Positions 52,601 to 61,514 of a DNA stretch of 64,000 nt are shown piece by piece. The stretch covers positions 1 through 64,000 of the forward strand of contig QBVC01000026.1 in NCBI GenBank assembly GCA_003058495.1. Direction: 5' to 3'. The translations under genes were made by a program, and so were the position numbers. The notes beneath the pieces were generated by a model. The model had not been told where the DNA came from. It saw only the letters and a program-made list of their open reading frames with translations, and ran no database searches. The DNA comes from a gamma proteobacterium symbiont of Ctena orbiculata. GTDB taxonomy: Bacteria; Pseudomonadota; Gammaproteobacteria; Chromatiales; Chromatiaceae. Numbering within the stretch: position 1 is the first letter of the stretch; each line of letters begins with the position of its first letter.

Positions 52601-53488
52601 ATAGGTCCCCAGATGGAGGTGGGCCACGCTCACCGTGCGCATCTGCCGTGGCGGCTGATCAGACGGCGTGGAGCTGGCATCAGCATGCGCCGGCTCCGAG
52701 GTTGGGATTCCGCCGGCGTCAACTGCGCTGCGGTCCTTATCCTCCCCGCTGCGCTGCCGGGCTATCTCCCGATGGAGCTGCTCCGTCTCCGGTTCGGGAG
52801 AGACTCCCAGTTCGCGCATCAGCAGACGCCTGCACCTGCGGTACTGGCGCAGCGCGTCGGCGGGTCGGTTGAGTCTGGCGTAGAGCTGCATCAGGGTCCG
52901 GTGGACCTGCTCCTGCAGTGGATCGCTGGCCAACAGTTTGATGCCCAGGCGGATTCCCGCTTCCAACTGCGCAGTCTGCAGATAGTGGGCCAGCAGTTTC
53001 GACATCGTGTTGATTGCCAGCTCCCGGTAGTGGCTGCGCTGGGTCATCAGCCACTCCTCGTAGTTGTTGGCGCGTGGATTGAAGCCCTCCAGAAACTCAC
53101 CGCCGTAGAGTGATGTCAGCTTGGTCAGTTGTTCGGGGGTCTGCGCTTCCTTCAGCAGGGCGTCGAAGCTTCCACTGTCGCTGACGATATATCCGCTCCT
53201 GAGCAGCACACTCTCCTGGTCTGTCACCAGGGCATCGGCATGGCTACCCAATACCTTCCTCAAGCCACTGAGCGCCTGGCGCAGACTGTGGCGCGCCTGG
53301 GCGTCGCCGCTCTCCTCCCAGAGCAGCAGCGCCAGCCGCTCCCTGGGTTGGGATTTCTCCTGATGCAGCGCCAGCCAGGCCAGGAGCGCCTTGGTCTTGC
53401 GCGCTCTCAACTCAACCGCGGCTCCTGTATCGTCAATCAGTTGAAAGCCGCCGAAGAGTGACAATTCCATAACGCGTGATGGGCTCAT
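49619..53488 (-). CDS. Large BTAD / cyclase-like / AAA-ATPase / TPR regulator
   Basis: 1289 residues. Order: a winged-helix OmpR-type domain (~5-100, RKTKALLAWLALH), a BTAD domain (~105-245), a class III cyclase-like domain (~285-425), an AAA/NACHT-like ATPase (Walker A GESGIGKT, 487-494; Walker B LLIVEDIHWAD) and ~500 residues of TPR repeats. The usual first metal Asp of the cyclase domain is absent (AHLHLG); Asp336 in GDAIV remains, so it is likely a sensory rather than catalytic module. It resembles MalT/SARP-type activators. It is divergent from the methyltransferase gene, its likely target. Confidence 0.85.
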   Translation of the reverse strand: MSPSRVMELSLFGGFQLIDDTGAAVELRARKTKALLAWLALHQEKSQPRERLALLLWEESGDAQARHSLRQALSGLRKVLGSHADALVTDQESVLLRSGYIVSDSGSFDALLKEAQTPEQLTKLTSLYGGEFLEGFNPRANNYEEWLMTQRSHYRELAINTMSKLLAHYLQTAQLEAGIRLGIKLLASDPLQEQVHRTLMQLYARLNRPADALRQYRRCRRLLMRELGVSPEPETEQLHREIARQRSGEDKDRSAVDAGGIPTSEPAHADASSTPSDQPPRQMRTVSVAHLHLGTYPELMATADPESAQALSKQLQELLKRYITQYGGLLHHQHGDAIVILFGLEKAYGNECEKALQLLLELRSLPGEAAECLSRLGVRSGIATGTVMSDGCGAVSGAVFAQAEQLARSAAAGDILLTGPAYLGLRMSVEAAQAGDSNWNVSAILPETAARSHPLPFVGRTRELRQLNTALEACIEDRAGETFLLRGESGIGKTRLVDEIAQHALQMGVTPHRALVLDFGMESTTEPIPSLLRQLMGLDGSARAGEIEPAVKRSMDGDWNPALHPGALLRLFRLPVDAASAPSLDSLSEEAQRKGAQQILQSILAATTRSAPRLLIVEDIHWADQATLTHLAELADAVSRYPALLIITSRVEGEPLDPAWRSAMQGAPLTTLDLRPLPRDQARQLARQVTRQDQAYIDRCIDRSGGNPFFLEQLLLGAADREGGVPDSIQSLVLSRLDLLSDEDRQAVQGASVLGQRFKLDLLDQLLGKNGYRPDALLNLRLLQPEGEGYLFVHALLRDAIYASLLPSRRRALHLRAAAWYQHRDPALHARHLDLGGNADAAEAYLRAAQQAVAMADFEQALSMAARGAEIAPRGELGAQLNCLQGELLIQGGAIPSAIQAFAAAADQTSDDRTRCRAMIGEATGLTVQDDLDQALSVLEKAAPMAEQIQDGALLTELHYRRGDILFALARTDDCLQAHREAETLARQSDNPLLEIRALAGMADAYYAKGRIVTAQDHFERCLALAKQVHRLPQEIGNLSMYGVTLLYTGSIPQALETLHEAAGLAAEYSNMRAEMTAYMNLSLVYLYTDDIDAAERYGQKGLALARQLRASRFYGDNLAQIGEALALKGDVEAAVSYLQRAYRAALDSVPTHIAPYVLGALARVTDDEKQRRDAIREGQRYLDQGSLSHNYLHFYQNMIELYLQTEDAEKALFYADALAEYTREEPLSWSDFYIGRGRLLAQQMRGEADPELTRKAKQLLDEAAGAGIHAGTSALRKIGAAGKEQLSP

Positions 53489-53693
53489 GCCTTTAACAAA
53501 ATACCTGCTTGCTCGCTGTTCTTCTTCCCATGGCCGAGCGTGATGACTGATCAGAAAAATAGAAATCAGGGGAACTTTGACGCTCTTTTGACGCTTGCAG
53601 GCCGGCCCTGCTGACGCCTGCTAACTAAGGTAGCACATAACGACTTGAATAAAGCGTGAAACCAGATTCTATGACCATAAGAGGAGATACATC

Positions 53694-54788
53694 ATGTGCC
53701 AGCCTGCCCTGCCCGTCGTCGACCAGACCGAGACCAATGATCCCACCGCCCTCTTCGCCGAGGAGTTGCTGCAGATACTCAACCACGGTGCGACCGCGTT
53801 GATGATATCCATCGGCCATCGCACCGGCCTGTTCGACGCCATGGCCAAGCATCCGCCGGGTGACAGCCCGGCGGTCGCCGCGTCCGCGGGATTGGATGAA
53901 CGCTATGTCCGCGAGTGGCTGGGGGCGATGGTGACAGCCGGTATCGTCTCCTACGATGCGCAGCAGGGCAGCTACAGACTGCCCGCCCACCATGCCGCGC
54001 TGTTGACCCGCGATGCCACACCGGACAATGTGGCGGTTTTCGCCCAATACATACCGCTGCTGGGGCAGGTGGAGGACGACATCATCGACTGCTTCTACAA
54101 CGGCGGCGGCGTCCCCTACAGCCGCTTTCAGCGCTTCCATGAAGTGATGGCCGAGGACAGCGGTCAGACCGTGGTCAGTGCCCTGTTTGAGCATATCCTG
54201 CCCTTGATCGATGGCCAGTTGTCCCGCCTCGAGCAAGGCATCGACGTGCTGGATGTGGGCTGCGGGCGGGGCCAGGCCCTGTTGCTGTTGGCGAAGGCGT
54301 TCCCCGACAGCCGCTTCACCGGCTATGACTTCTCCCGGGAGGCCATCGACTGGGCGCGGCAGGAGGCGGAGCGGCAGGGATTGAGCAACCTATTTTTCGA
54401 GGTCAGGGACGCGGCCACCATCGACGAGCGGGATGCCTATGACTGGATCGTCACCTTCGATGCCATTCACGATCAGAAATCCCCGGACCTGGTACTGGCG
54501 GCGATAAACCGGGCGCTGCGCGATGACGGTGTCTATCTGATGCAGGACATCAAGGGTTCAAGCCATCTGCACAACAACCTGGATCACCCGATCGGCCCGC
54601 TGCTCTACACCCTCTCGACCATGCACTGCATGACGGTCTCGCTGGCCCAGGAGGGCGCCGGCCTGGGCACGGTTTGGGGCAGGGAGCTTGCCTTGCAGAT
54701 GTTGCACGAAGCCGGCTTCAAGCAGGTCGAGGTGAAGGAGCTGGAGCACGATTTTCAGAACTACTTCTATATCATCCGCAAGGGCTGA
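53694..54788 (+). CDS. Class I SAM-dependent methyltransferase with winged-helix N-terminus
   Basis: 364 residues. A winged-helix dimerisation domain (~25-100, ISIGHRTGLFDAMA, LDERYVREWLGAMV) precedes the Rossmann methyltransferase domain, whose SAM motif I is DVLDVGCGRGQALLLLA (~185-200). FTGYDFSREAIDWAR and IVTFDAIHDQ follow. The layout is that of O-methyltransferases and arsenite-type or small-molecule methylases; substrate unknown. GAGGAG precedes the ATG. It is divergent from the 1289-residue regulator, 205 bp apart. Confidence 0.87.
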   Translation: MCQPALPVVDQTETNDPTALFAEELLQILNHGATALMISIGHRTGLFDAMAKHPPGDSPAVAASAGLDERYVREWLGAMVTAGIVSYDAQQGSYRLPAHHAALLTRDATPDNVAVFAQYIPLLGQVEDDIIDCFYNGGGVPYSRFQRFHEVMAEDSGQTVVSALFEHILPLIDGQLSRLEQGIDVLDVGCGRGQALLLLAKAFPDSRFTGYDFSREAIDWARQEAERQGLSNLFFEVRDAATIDERDAYDWIVTFDAIHDQKSPDLVLAAINRALRDDGVYLMQDIKGSSHLHNNLDHPIGPLLYTLSTMHCMTVSLAQEGAGLGTVWGRELALQMLHEAGFKQVEVKELEHDFQNYFYIIRKG

Positions 54789-54816
54789 TCATACCTTTGC
54801 CGATTCGGCTGCGATT

Positions 54817-54835
54817 GGTGGGGTCCCGCCCCACC
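54817..54835. terminator. Bidirectional hairpin between methyltransferase and DksA-like gene
   Basis: GGTGGGG and CCCCACC pair perfectly around TCCCG between the two convergent genes. No T tract follows. Confidence 0.55.
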
Positions 54836-54855
54836 TCTCGCATTCGCCGGTCTGT

Positions 54856-55194
54856 TCACGACTCGGCGCAATCGATACAGCGTGTTACCGTGGGATCGGC
54901 GAGGAGTCGCCGGCTGTTGATCGCCTCTTTACAGACGAAGCAATAGCCATACTCACCCGCATCGATACGCCGCAAGGCGCCGGCGATCTTCGCCAGCTGT
55001 TGTTGACGCCTTCTGGCGGTTTCCTGAGCCATCTGCTGTGCCTGAAGGGCGTCCATGCGACTGAGGCGTCCGACCCGGCTCTGGTCCAGCTCTACCGTCT
55101 CTCCCGCCGCCTGCGACGTTTCATCGACAGCCTGCAGTTCCGTCCGCAGATCCAACAGTCGCTGCTTGAGCGATGCGAGTTCTTCGGGTGTCAT
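54856..55194 (-). CDS. TraR/DksA family zinc-finger protein
   Basis: 112 residues. An N-terminal coiled coil (~1-75) is followed by a C4 zinc finger, Cys85, Cys88, Cys106 and Cys109 (CFVC, CIDC). It is shorter than DksA (151) and lacks the catalytic DxxDxA tip. Members bind the RNA polymerase secondary channel or act as other stress regulators. It converges on the methyltransferase gene. Confidence 0.9.
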   Translation of the reverse strand: MTPEELASLKQRLLDLRTELQAVDETSQAAGETVELDQSRVGRLSRMDALQAQQMAQETARRRQQQLAKIAGALRRIDAGEYGYCFVCKEAINSRRLLADPTVTRCIDCAES

Positions 55195-55339
55195 TGGATT
55201 ATCTGGGTTGAAATGGGGGTTATCGGGGGGCTCCTGCCTGTATAGTGTTGTTGAAACCTAGGAATTACACAGGTCCGCAACACCCCGTCATTATCGCTAA
55301 AAGTATCTAAATCATAGGTTATTTGATTGGAGTTTTCCC

Positions 55340-55822
55340 ATGTATCTACTACGCGCAGCAACGATGGCCTGCCTGATCACAAGCGCTGGCGGCGCCCTGG
55401 CGGAGGATGGCGATGGCGTTGTCGAGGCAATGGAAGAGTATCTGGATTTTGTCGAGTATGGCGGTGGCACCCTCTTTGCCCAACAGATACCCGCCGAGGA
55501 TTGGGGCAACTTTTTCATCGTCGACACCCGCAGCGCAGCCCAGTATGAGAAAAGGCATATCCCCGGTGCGGTACATATCGAATGGCGCCAGATCCTGGCC
55601 AGGCGCTCGGAGCTGCCCCGGGACAGGCCGGTGCTGGTCTACTGCAATACCGGCTCGCTCTCGGCCCAGGCCGGCTTTGCCCTGCGCCTGGCGGGTTTCG
55701 AGAATGTGAGCATTCTCCAGGGGGGGATACGCGAATGGCAGGCCAAGGGCGGCTTCGAGGCCCATGCCCGTGCCCGTGCCATGGATCAGACCCAGGCTGA
55801 GGATTCAGCCGAACAGAATTGA
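55340..55822 (+). CDS. Periplasmic rhodanese-like protein
   Basis: 160 residues. A signal peptide (~1-21, GALA) exports a single rhodanese domain with active Cys102 in VYCNTGSLS and the usual VDTRSAAQYEKRHIPGA. Likely transfers sulfane sulfur in the periplasm, which fits a sulfur-metabolising bacterium. GGAG lies 7 bp before the ATG. A convergent sterol desaturase gene is downstream. Confidence 0.9.
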   Translation: MYLLRAATMACLITSAGGALAEDGDGVVEAMEEYLDFVEYGGGTLFAQQIPAEDWGNFFIVDTRSAAQYEKRHIPGAVHIEWRQILARRSELPRDRPVLVYCNTGSLSAQAGFALRLAGFENVSILQGGIREWQAKGGFEAHARARAMDQTQAEDSAEQN

Positions 55823-55934
55823 CAGGCCGCGCAAATCAGACTGGCTATGATTTGGGCAACCGGAATTGTCAGCAGCATCGATCAGGACAGGGTGGGCCAC
55901 GAGTCAACCTCTTTGGTTGTTTAGGCATGTATTA

Positions 55935-55976
55935 AACCAACTCGGTTTAATTGTTACCAATTAAACCGAATTGGTT
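55935..55976. other. 19-bp inverted repeat between convergent genes
   Basis: AACCAACTCGGTTTAATTG and its near-perfect complement are separated by TTAC; one mismatch. It is AT-richer than typical terminators and lacks a T tract, but its place between convergent genes suggests bidirectional termination. Confidence 0.65.
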
Positions 55977-56048
55977 GCAAACAAGAGGCCCGACCTGTCT
56001 TTTGCCCCCAACACTCCCCCTTGCTCAAGCTGGGGATTCTCCCCAGTG

Positions 56049-56846
56049 CTATCGACCGGCCGCTGGCTGCGTGTCTGCCGGTTCGATGTAGGCCGTCTGC
56101 GCATCGTTGATATCCTTGAACAGCAACATGTCGACGATGCGCTCCGATCCACCCGCATAGAATCCACTCTCGAATTCATAGCCTTGCGGATTGCGGAAGC
56201 TGCCGAAGAGCATATCGAACAGGGGCAGATCGCTGTAGTTGTAGGCGTGGACCCCCCTGGCGTGGTGTATCGCATGGCTCTCCGGACGCTGCACGATGTA
56301 GCCCAACCAGCGGGGCGTCTTGATATTGCTGTGCTGGAAGATGGCGCAGAACACGGTGATCAGCAGCACCAGGGTTGCCGCCTCCGGGGTGATGCCCACC
56401 AGCAGGGTCAGGCAGAGGCTGCCGAGCAGGGTCCAGCCCAGCATATCCATGGGACTGAAGTAGAAGGCGCCAAAGCTGTCCAGGCGTTCGGCGCTGTGGT
56501 GCATCTGGTGGAACACCCGCCAGAGCAGGGTTGAGCGGTGCATGCTGCGGTGCCAGACATAGACCCCAAGTTCATATACAAGCAGGCCGATGACGGTGCC
56601 GCCCACCAGGCCCAGCCCGCTGAGGTCGATCAGTTGATAGTCCACCAGATAGGCATCCCACCAGAGGGGCAGATAGGATGAGAGGTAGAAAAACAGGATA
56701 AACGTGGTGATCCCGCGGGTCTTCCACAGGCGGGCCGGCGGCAGCCTGCGGCCGGGGAAGAGGGCCTCCCAGGACATAAGGCCCAGGTAGAGCAGAAAGA
56801 TAATGACCGATATTGGATCCAGCAGCAGTTCAATAGGGCTTGGCAT
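56049..56846 (-). CDS. Sterol desaturase / fatty acid hydroxylase family protein
   Basis: 265 residues with four or more membrane helices. The eight-His diiron motif set is present: HRSMH (99-103), HQMHH (113-117), His172 and HAIHH (191-195). The family oxidises lipids, sterols or carotenoids with O2. GAGGAG lies before the ATG. It converges on the rhodanese gene and is read from the same side as the flavin reductase gene, 130 bp away; that reductase could supply electrons, which is inference. Confidence 0.9.
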   Translation of the reverse strand: MPSPIELLLDPISVIIFLLYLGLMSWEALFPGRRLPPARLWKTRGITTFILFFYLSSYLPLWWDAYLVDYQLIDLSGLGLVGGTVIGLLVYELGVYVWHRSMHRSTLLWRVFHQMHHSAERLDSFGAFYFSPMDMLGWTLLGSLCLTLLVGITPEAATLVLLITVFCAIFQHSNIKTPRWLGYIVQRPESHAIHHARGVHAYNYSDLPLFDMLFGSFRNPQGYEFESGFYAGGSERIVDMLLFKDINDAQTAYIEPADTQPAAGR

Positions 56847-56978
56847 GACGATACTCCTCTCTATGTTGGTTCGGTTGCGACACCACCTGACAATGGTCAG
56901 TGTCGTGGTGAACTATAGAGAGCCCTCGTCATGGCCCTGTAAGCCAGGGTGTCAAAGAGGCGTCAAATTTCCCGGAGG

Positions 56979-58004
56979 TCAGGTTCCGGTCTTCTGTTTG
57001 GCCGCAGCGGCGCCATATTCGAAGGAGTCGGAGTAGAGCTCTTCTCCAGCCAGGCCATGGGAGAGAAAGGCCTTCTTGCCCGCCTCGATCATCGGCGGCG
57101 GTCCGCTCATGTAGACTTCGTGGTCGCTGAGATCGGGATGGTCGGCGATCACGGCCTCGTGGACCCAGCCCTTTCTGCCGCGCCAGTCGTCGTCCGGTTC
57201 GGAGAGTACAGGTATGTAGTTGAAGTTGTCGTGTTCGGCGGCCCATCGCTGCGGCAGCTCGGGGAGGTAGAGATCGCTGCGGGAGCGCACCCCCCAGTAG
57301 AGGTGCATCGGTCTTTGGATACCGATCTGGAAGGCGTGTTCGATGATCCCCTTGAGGGGCGCAAAGCCGGTGCCGCCGCCCATCAGGATGATCGGTCTTG
57401 TCGACTCTTCCCGCAGGTAGTAGCTGCCCAGGGGCGCCTCGATGCGCATGATGGTCTTCTCCTTCATCCCGCTGAAGAGCAGATCGGTGAAGAGGCCGCC
57501 GCTGACGTGGCGGATGTGGAGCTCGATAAAATCGTCGTCATGGGGGGCGTTGGCGATGGAGAAGGCCCGTTTGCTGCCATCCTGGAGGATGAAGTTGAGA
57601 TACTGGCCGGCAAGAAACTGCAGACGCTCTCCCTCGGGCAGCTTCAGGTAGAGGCGGATGACATCCTCGTTGAGACGCTCGATGCGATCGACCTTGCAGG
57701 GCATGGTGCGGATCGGTATGTCCCTGGACTGGGCGATCTCCACCACCTCGATGGCGAGGTCCGATGCGGGGACGGCCTGGCAGGTATAGCAGATGCCCTC
57801 GCTGTTGTCGGCCATCACCGGCGGTCTGCCGTCGGGGTAGTCGACACTCCCCTGGGTGAGGCTTGCCTGGCAATCGCCGCAGAAGCCGTTGCGGCAGCCG
57901 TAGGGCAGGTTGACGCCCTGCCTGACCGCGGCGTCGAGTATCTTCTCGCCTGATTCGACTGAGAATTCATGACCACTTGGTGCTACTTGAACTTTGAAAC
58001 TCAT
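56979..58004 (-). CDS. Ferredoxin-type flavin reductase (AscD-like)
   Basis: 341 residues. A plant-type [2Fe-2S] domain with Cys37, Cys42, Cys45 and Cys75 is followed by FAD- and NAD-binding domains (KRAFSIANAP, LMGGGTGFAPLKGI, MSGPPPMIEA). It is usually labelled CDP-6-deoxy-delta-3,4-glucoseen reductase and found near ubi genes in Proteobacteria. It is a paralogue of dmpP in layout. AAGGT precedes the ATG. It may feed an oxygenase such as the desaturase-like protein downstream, but the true partner is unknown. Confidence 0.9.
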   Translation of the reverse strand: MSFKVQVAPSGHEFSVESGEKILDAAVRQGVNLPYGCRNGFCGDCQASLTQGSVDYPDGRPPVMADNSEGICYTCQAVPASDLAIEVVEIAQSRDIPIRTMPCKVDRIERLNEDVIRLYLKLPEGERLQFLAGQYLNFILQDGSKRAFSIANAPHDDDFIELHIRHVSGGLFTDLLFSGMKEKTIMRIEAPLGSYYLREESTRPIILMGGGTGFAPLKGIIEHAFQIGIQRPMHLYWGVRSRSDLYLPELPQRWAAEHDNFNYIPVLSEPDDDWRGRKGWVHEAVIADHPDLSDHEVYMSGPPPMIEAGKKAFLSHGLAGEELYSDSFEYGAAAAKQKTGT

Positions 58005-58167
58005 GGGGTACCTTCTTGTTCATGAGTCGATACAATCGGTGTAACGATTCGTTATCCTCAATCGACCGCACAATGGAGATATGTTCTGAATTATTCTGTA
58101 TTTTCCAGATATTTTGCGGAATTCTCTCCTATTTTTGTCAGGAATTAAACCGGGAGTCCATTGGGTT

Positions 58168-59028
58168 ATGGCGGTAACGATAGTCGGATGCGGTGATATC
58201 GGCACCCGGGTGGCCCTGGCGAGCCGTGCCGACGGGGATCAGGTGATTGCATGGGTGCGCACCCCGGAGAGTGCGCAGCGACTTGCGCGCCTGGGTCTGA
58301 CAGTTGTTCAGGCAGACCTCGATCATGAACCGGCGCCCGGCCAACAGATCGCTGAAGGGGGCCTCTACTATTTCGCACCCCCGCCGCCCAGGGGTCGGCG
58401 GGACACCCGGGTCGCCCGTTTCATCGCCCGGTTGCATGCGGGACCGCTGCCTGAAAGAGTGGTCTATCTCAGCACCAGCGGCGTCTACGGTGACTGCCGG
58501 GGGGAGTGGGTGGACGAGACCCGCCCACCGGCGCCCATCGCGGACCGGGCCAGACGGCGTCTCGATGCCGAAGCGCAGTGGCGCGCCTGGAGTGAACGCA
58601 CGGGCCGTGGCCTGGTGGTGCTTCGGGTGGCCGGGATCTACGGGCCGGGAAAGCTGCCGCTGCAGCGGTTGCGCAGCGGCCAGCCCATGGTGGCCGAGGC
58701 GGACGCGCCGATCACCAACCATATCCACAGCCTCGATCTGGTGAGGATAGCGGGAATCGCCATGCAGCGGGGCGCCTCCGGGGAGGTGTACAACGTCTGT
58801 GACGGGGCGCCTGAGCCGATGACCCGCTATTTCAACCAGGTCGCGGATTTCCTGCAGCTGCCCCGGCCGCCTGTCATCACCCTGGAGGAGGCGCAGCGCA
58901 GGCTGTCGCCGGGCATGCTCTCCTATCTCGGGGAGTCACGCAGGTTGAGCAATCGCAAACTGCTCGAGGAGCTGGGTGTCGAGTTGATCTATCCGAGCCT
59001 GCAGCAGGGGTTGCCGGCTTCGCTCTAA
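58168..59028 (+). CDS. NAD-dependent epimerase/SDR family protein
   Basis: 286 residues from MAVTIVGCGDIG; GGGAG precedes the ATG and the ORF opens 18 codons earlier without homology. A Rossmann-type N-terminus (GCGDIGTRV) and the VYLSTSGVYGD region with the catalytic Ser/Tyr pattern place it in the extended SDR/YeeZ-like family. Substrate unknown. Divergent from the flavin reductase gene. Confidence 0.85.
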   Translation: MAVTIVGCGDIGTRVALASRADGDQVIAWVRTPESAQRLARLGLTVVQADLDHEPAPGQQIAEGGLYYFAPPPPRGRRDTRVARFIARLHAGPLPERVVYLSTSGVYGDCRGEWVDETRPPAPIADRARRRLDAEAQWRAWSERTGRGLVVLRVAGIYGPGKLPLQRLRSGQPMVAEADAPITNHIHSLDLVRIAGIAMQRGASGEVYNVCDGAPEPMTRYFNQVADFLQLPRPPVITLEEAQRRLSPGMLSYLGESRRLSNRKLLEELGVELIYPSLQQGLPASL

Positions 59029-59160
59029 ATTGAATATCTACAAGTTGAGCTGAGGATCGCTGCGGGATCGGTGCGGCGAGCCGCACCCTGGGAGATGAAA
59101 ATGATGGGTACCGGCTGATTTGACCTGTGCGACATCCCTGTCGCGGCGCTGAATCCCTTG

Positions 59161-59787
59161 CTAGACCTTAAGCCACTTGAAGAGCGGATCCCAGAGGATC
59201 ACATCCTGGTAGACCTGGGAGGGGGCGAGTTCGAAGATCGCCAGGCCCCGCTCCGCGGAACGGATGTAGTTCTGGCTCTCGCGCAGGTGGGTGATGAAGG
59301 GGATCTTGAGGTGTCCGAGGTAGTTCTCAAGATCATGGTAGATGCGCGTCTGCTCCTTGGCCCGGTTGGCGACTATGCCGATGCGTGTCTGGCGTTTGGA
59401 GACCCGCCCGCTGGCCAGCAGTTCGGTGAGGAAACGGCTGCAGGCCCGCATGTCTATGGGTGAGGGGAGCACCGGCAGGATCAGGGTGTCCACCCGCAGC
59501 AGCATCTTGTTGATCGCCTTGCCGTGGACACCAGCGGGTGCATCCATGATCAGCAGGTCGGTGCCGCTGCGGGGCCGTACCGGCTCGGCCACCGCATTGA
59601 TGGCCTGGATCTCCGGGATGCCCTCGTAATCTTTTCTCGCATCCAGCCAGTCCATGGTGGATTGCTGGGTATCAAAATCGGCCAAGGCGACCTTCTTTCC
59701 CTCATCGGCATACCAGGTGGCTAGGTTGGTAGCGATCGTGGTCTTTCCACAACCGCCCTTGGCGTTCATCAACATGATTGTGCGCAT
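59161..59787 (-). CDS. ParA/MinD-family ATPase (single gene, no ParB)
   Basis: 208 residues. The deviant Walker A KGGCGKTT (10-17) and the LADFDTQQST and LLIMDAPAG motifs are typical of ParA-like proteins. GAGG precedes the ATG. There is no ParB or parS neighbour, so it may position a protein complex or chemoreceptor array rather than DNA. It is adjacent to ubiD on the same strand. Confidence 0.92.
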   Translation of the reverse strand: MRTIMLMNAKGGCGKTTIATNLATWYADEGKKVALADFDTQQSTMDWLDARKDYEGIPEIQAINAVAEPVRPRSGTDLLIMDAPAGVHGKAINKMLLRVDTLILPVLPSPIDMRACSRFLTELLASGRVSKRQTRIGIVANRAKEQTRIYHDLENYLGHLKIPFITHLRESQNYIRSAERGLAIFELAPSQVYQDVILWDPLFKWLKV

Positions 59788-59843
59788 TATTATTCCCTAT
59801 CCTCTTAGTGGTTCATGCAAGGCCTTTAATCACTGGCCCTAGT

Positions 59844-61310
59844 TTAGTCTATCCCGAGCTGATCCCAAATCTCATCGATGCGTTGCTTCACCGCGTCTGT
59901 CATGGCGATCGGCCGTCCCCACTCCCTCGCGGTCTCACCCGGCAACTTGTTGGTTGCGTCGAAGCCGATCTTGGAGCCGAGCCCGGAGACAGGAGAGGCG
60001 AAGTCGAGATAATCGATGGGTGTGTTTTCCACGATCGTGGTATCTCGCGCAGGATCCATACGTGTGGTCATGGCCCAGACGACATCCTGCCAATCCCGCG
60101 TATTGACATCGTCATCGACCAGGATCACGAACTTGGTGTACATAAACTGCCGCAGAAAGGACCAGACCCCCATCATCACGCGCTTGGCGTGTCCCGGATA
60201 CTGCTTTCTCATGCTGACGATGGCCAGCCGGTAGGAGCAGCCCTCGGGCGGCAGATAGAAATCGACGATCTCCGGAAACTGCTTCTGCAGGATGGGAACG
60301 AAGACCTCGTTGAGCGCCATCCCGAGCACCGCGGGTTCATCCGGAGGACGGCCGGTGTAGGTGCTGTGGTAGATCGGCTCCTGGCGATGGGTTATGCGGC
60401 TGACGGTGAAGACGGGAAAGCGTTCGACCTCGTTGTAGTAGCCGGTGTGGTCGCCGTAGGGACCCTCCTCCGCCAGCTCGCCGGGGTGGATCCGGCCCTC
60501 GAGGACGAACTCGGCGGATGCGGGCACCTGCAGGTCGGAGTCGATGCACTTGACCACCTCGGTACGGCTGCCGCGCAGCAGCCCGGCGAAGGCGTACTCG
60601 GAGAGGGTATCGGGCACCGGGGTCACCGCGCCCAGGATGGTGGCCGGGTCGGCGCCGAGGGCGACGCAGACCGGAAAGGGTTCACCCGGGTGCGCCGCCT
60701 GCCAGTCGCGGAAGTCGAGCGCACCCCCGCGGTGGGCCAGCCAGCGCATGATCAGGCGGTTGGGCCCGAGCAGCTGCATGCGGTAGATGCCCAGGTTCTG
60801 GCGCGATTTGGCGGGGCCGCGGGTGATCACCAGGCCCCAGGTGATCAGGGGTGCCACATCCTCCGGCCAGCAGGTCTGAATCGGCAGCCGGGTCAGGTCG
60901 ACCTCGTCTCCCTGCTGGGAGACGGCCTGGCAGGGGGCGTTGCGCAGCTCCTTGGGGGCCATATCGAGCACCTTGCGGAACACCGGCAGTTTCTCCCAGG
61001 CATCCCTCATCCCCTGCGGCGGATCGGGTTCCTTGAGGAAGGCGAGCAGCCTGCCCACCTCGCGCAGCGCCACCACGGACTCCTCCCCCATCCCCATGGC
61101 GACCCGCTCGGGGGTGCCGAAGAGATTGCCGAGCAGTGGGTAGGGTGAGCCCTTGACCTGCTCGAAGAGCAGGGCGGGGCCGCCGCGGCGCAGGGTGCGA
61201 TCGCAGATCTCCGTGATCTCCAGCTTGGGATCCACTTGCGTGCGAATGCGTCTCAATTCACCGCGGGACTCAAGCTGTTGAATAAAATCACGTAGATCTT
61301 TGTACTTCAT
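59844..61310 (-). CDS. ubiD: 4-Hydroxy-3-polyprenylbenzoate decarboxylase
   Basis: 488 residues from [10 protein letters not shown], matching E. coli UbiD (497); an in-frame start 27 codons earlier adds an unrelated stretch. It decarboxylates the ring precursor of ubiquinone, with prenylated FMN. Conserved elements are [27 protein letters not shown], the Glu-Arg-Glu catalytic region and [23 protein letters not shown] near the C-terminus. It precedes ParA on the strand. Confidence 0.95.
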   Translation of the reverse strand: MKYKDLRDFIQQLESRGELRRIRTQVDPKLEITEICDRTLRRGGPALLFEQVKGSPYPLLGNLFGTPERVAMGMGEESVVALREVGRLLAFLKEPDPPQGMRDAWEKLPVFRKVLDMAPKELRNAPCQAVSQQGDEVDLTRLPIQTCWPEDVAPLITWGLVITRGPAKSRQNLGIYRMQLLGPNRLIMRWLAHRGGALDFRDWQAAHPGEPFPVCVALGADPATILGAVTPVPDTLSEYAFAGLLRGSRTEVVKCIDSDLQVPASAEFVLEGRIHPGELAEEGPYGDHTGYYNEVERFPVFTVSRITHRQEPIYHSTYTGRPPDEPAVLGMALNEVFVPILQKQFPEIVDFYLPPEGCSYRLAIVSMRKQYPGHAKRVMMGVWSFLRQFMYTKFVILVDDDVNTRDWQDVVWAMTTRMDPARDTTIVENTPIDYLDFASPVSGLGSKIGFDATNKLPGETAREWGRPIAMTDAVKQRIDEIWDQLGID

Positions 61311-61514
61311 AGCACGGCAGCTGGTGACAGTCTTGCAGGAGACATTACCAGAGGCAGCATTGAGGTCAAGCAGTTGCAGGGAATTTGTCATATTTAGGCC
61401 ATGCCCACCGCGTCGCAGAACCCTTCCTCGATGAAGATTGCGGCTTAAGAGTGGCCAGCGTCAGTCGCTATCTAGAGTGTCACCTCCCATTCTACGAACA
61501 GGAGACCTCAAGTC

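Noticed and set aside
49907-53113. A 1068-codon rightward frame opposite the large regulator
   Set aside because: It is the antisense of a frame with HTH, BTAD, ATPase and TPR signatures; its own sequence lacks any domain.
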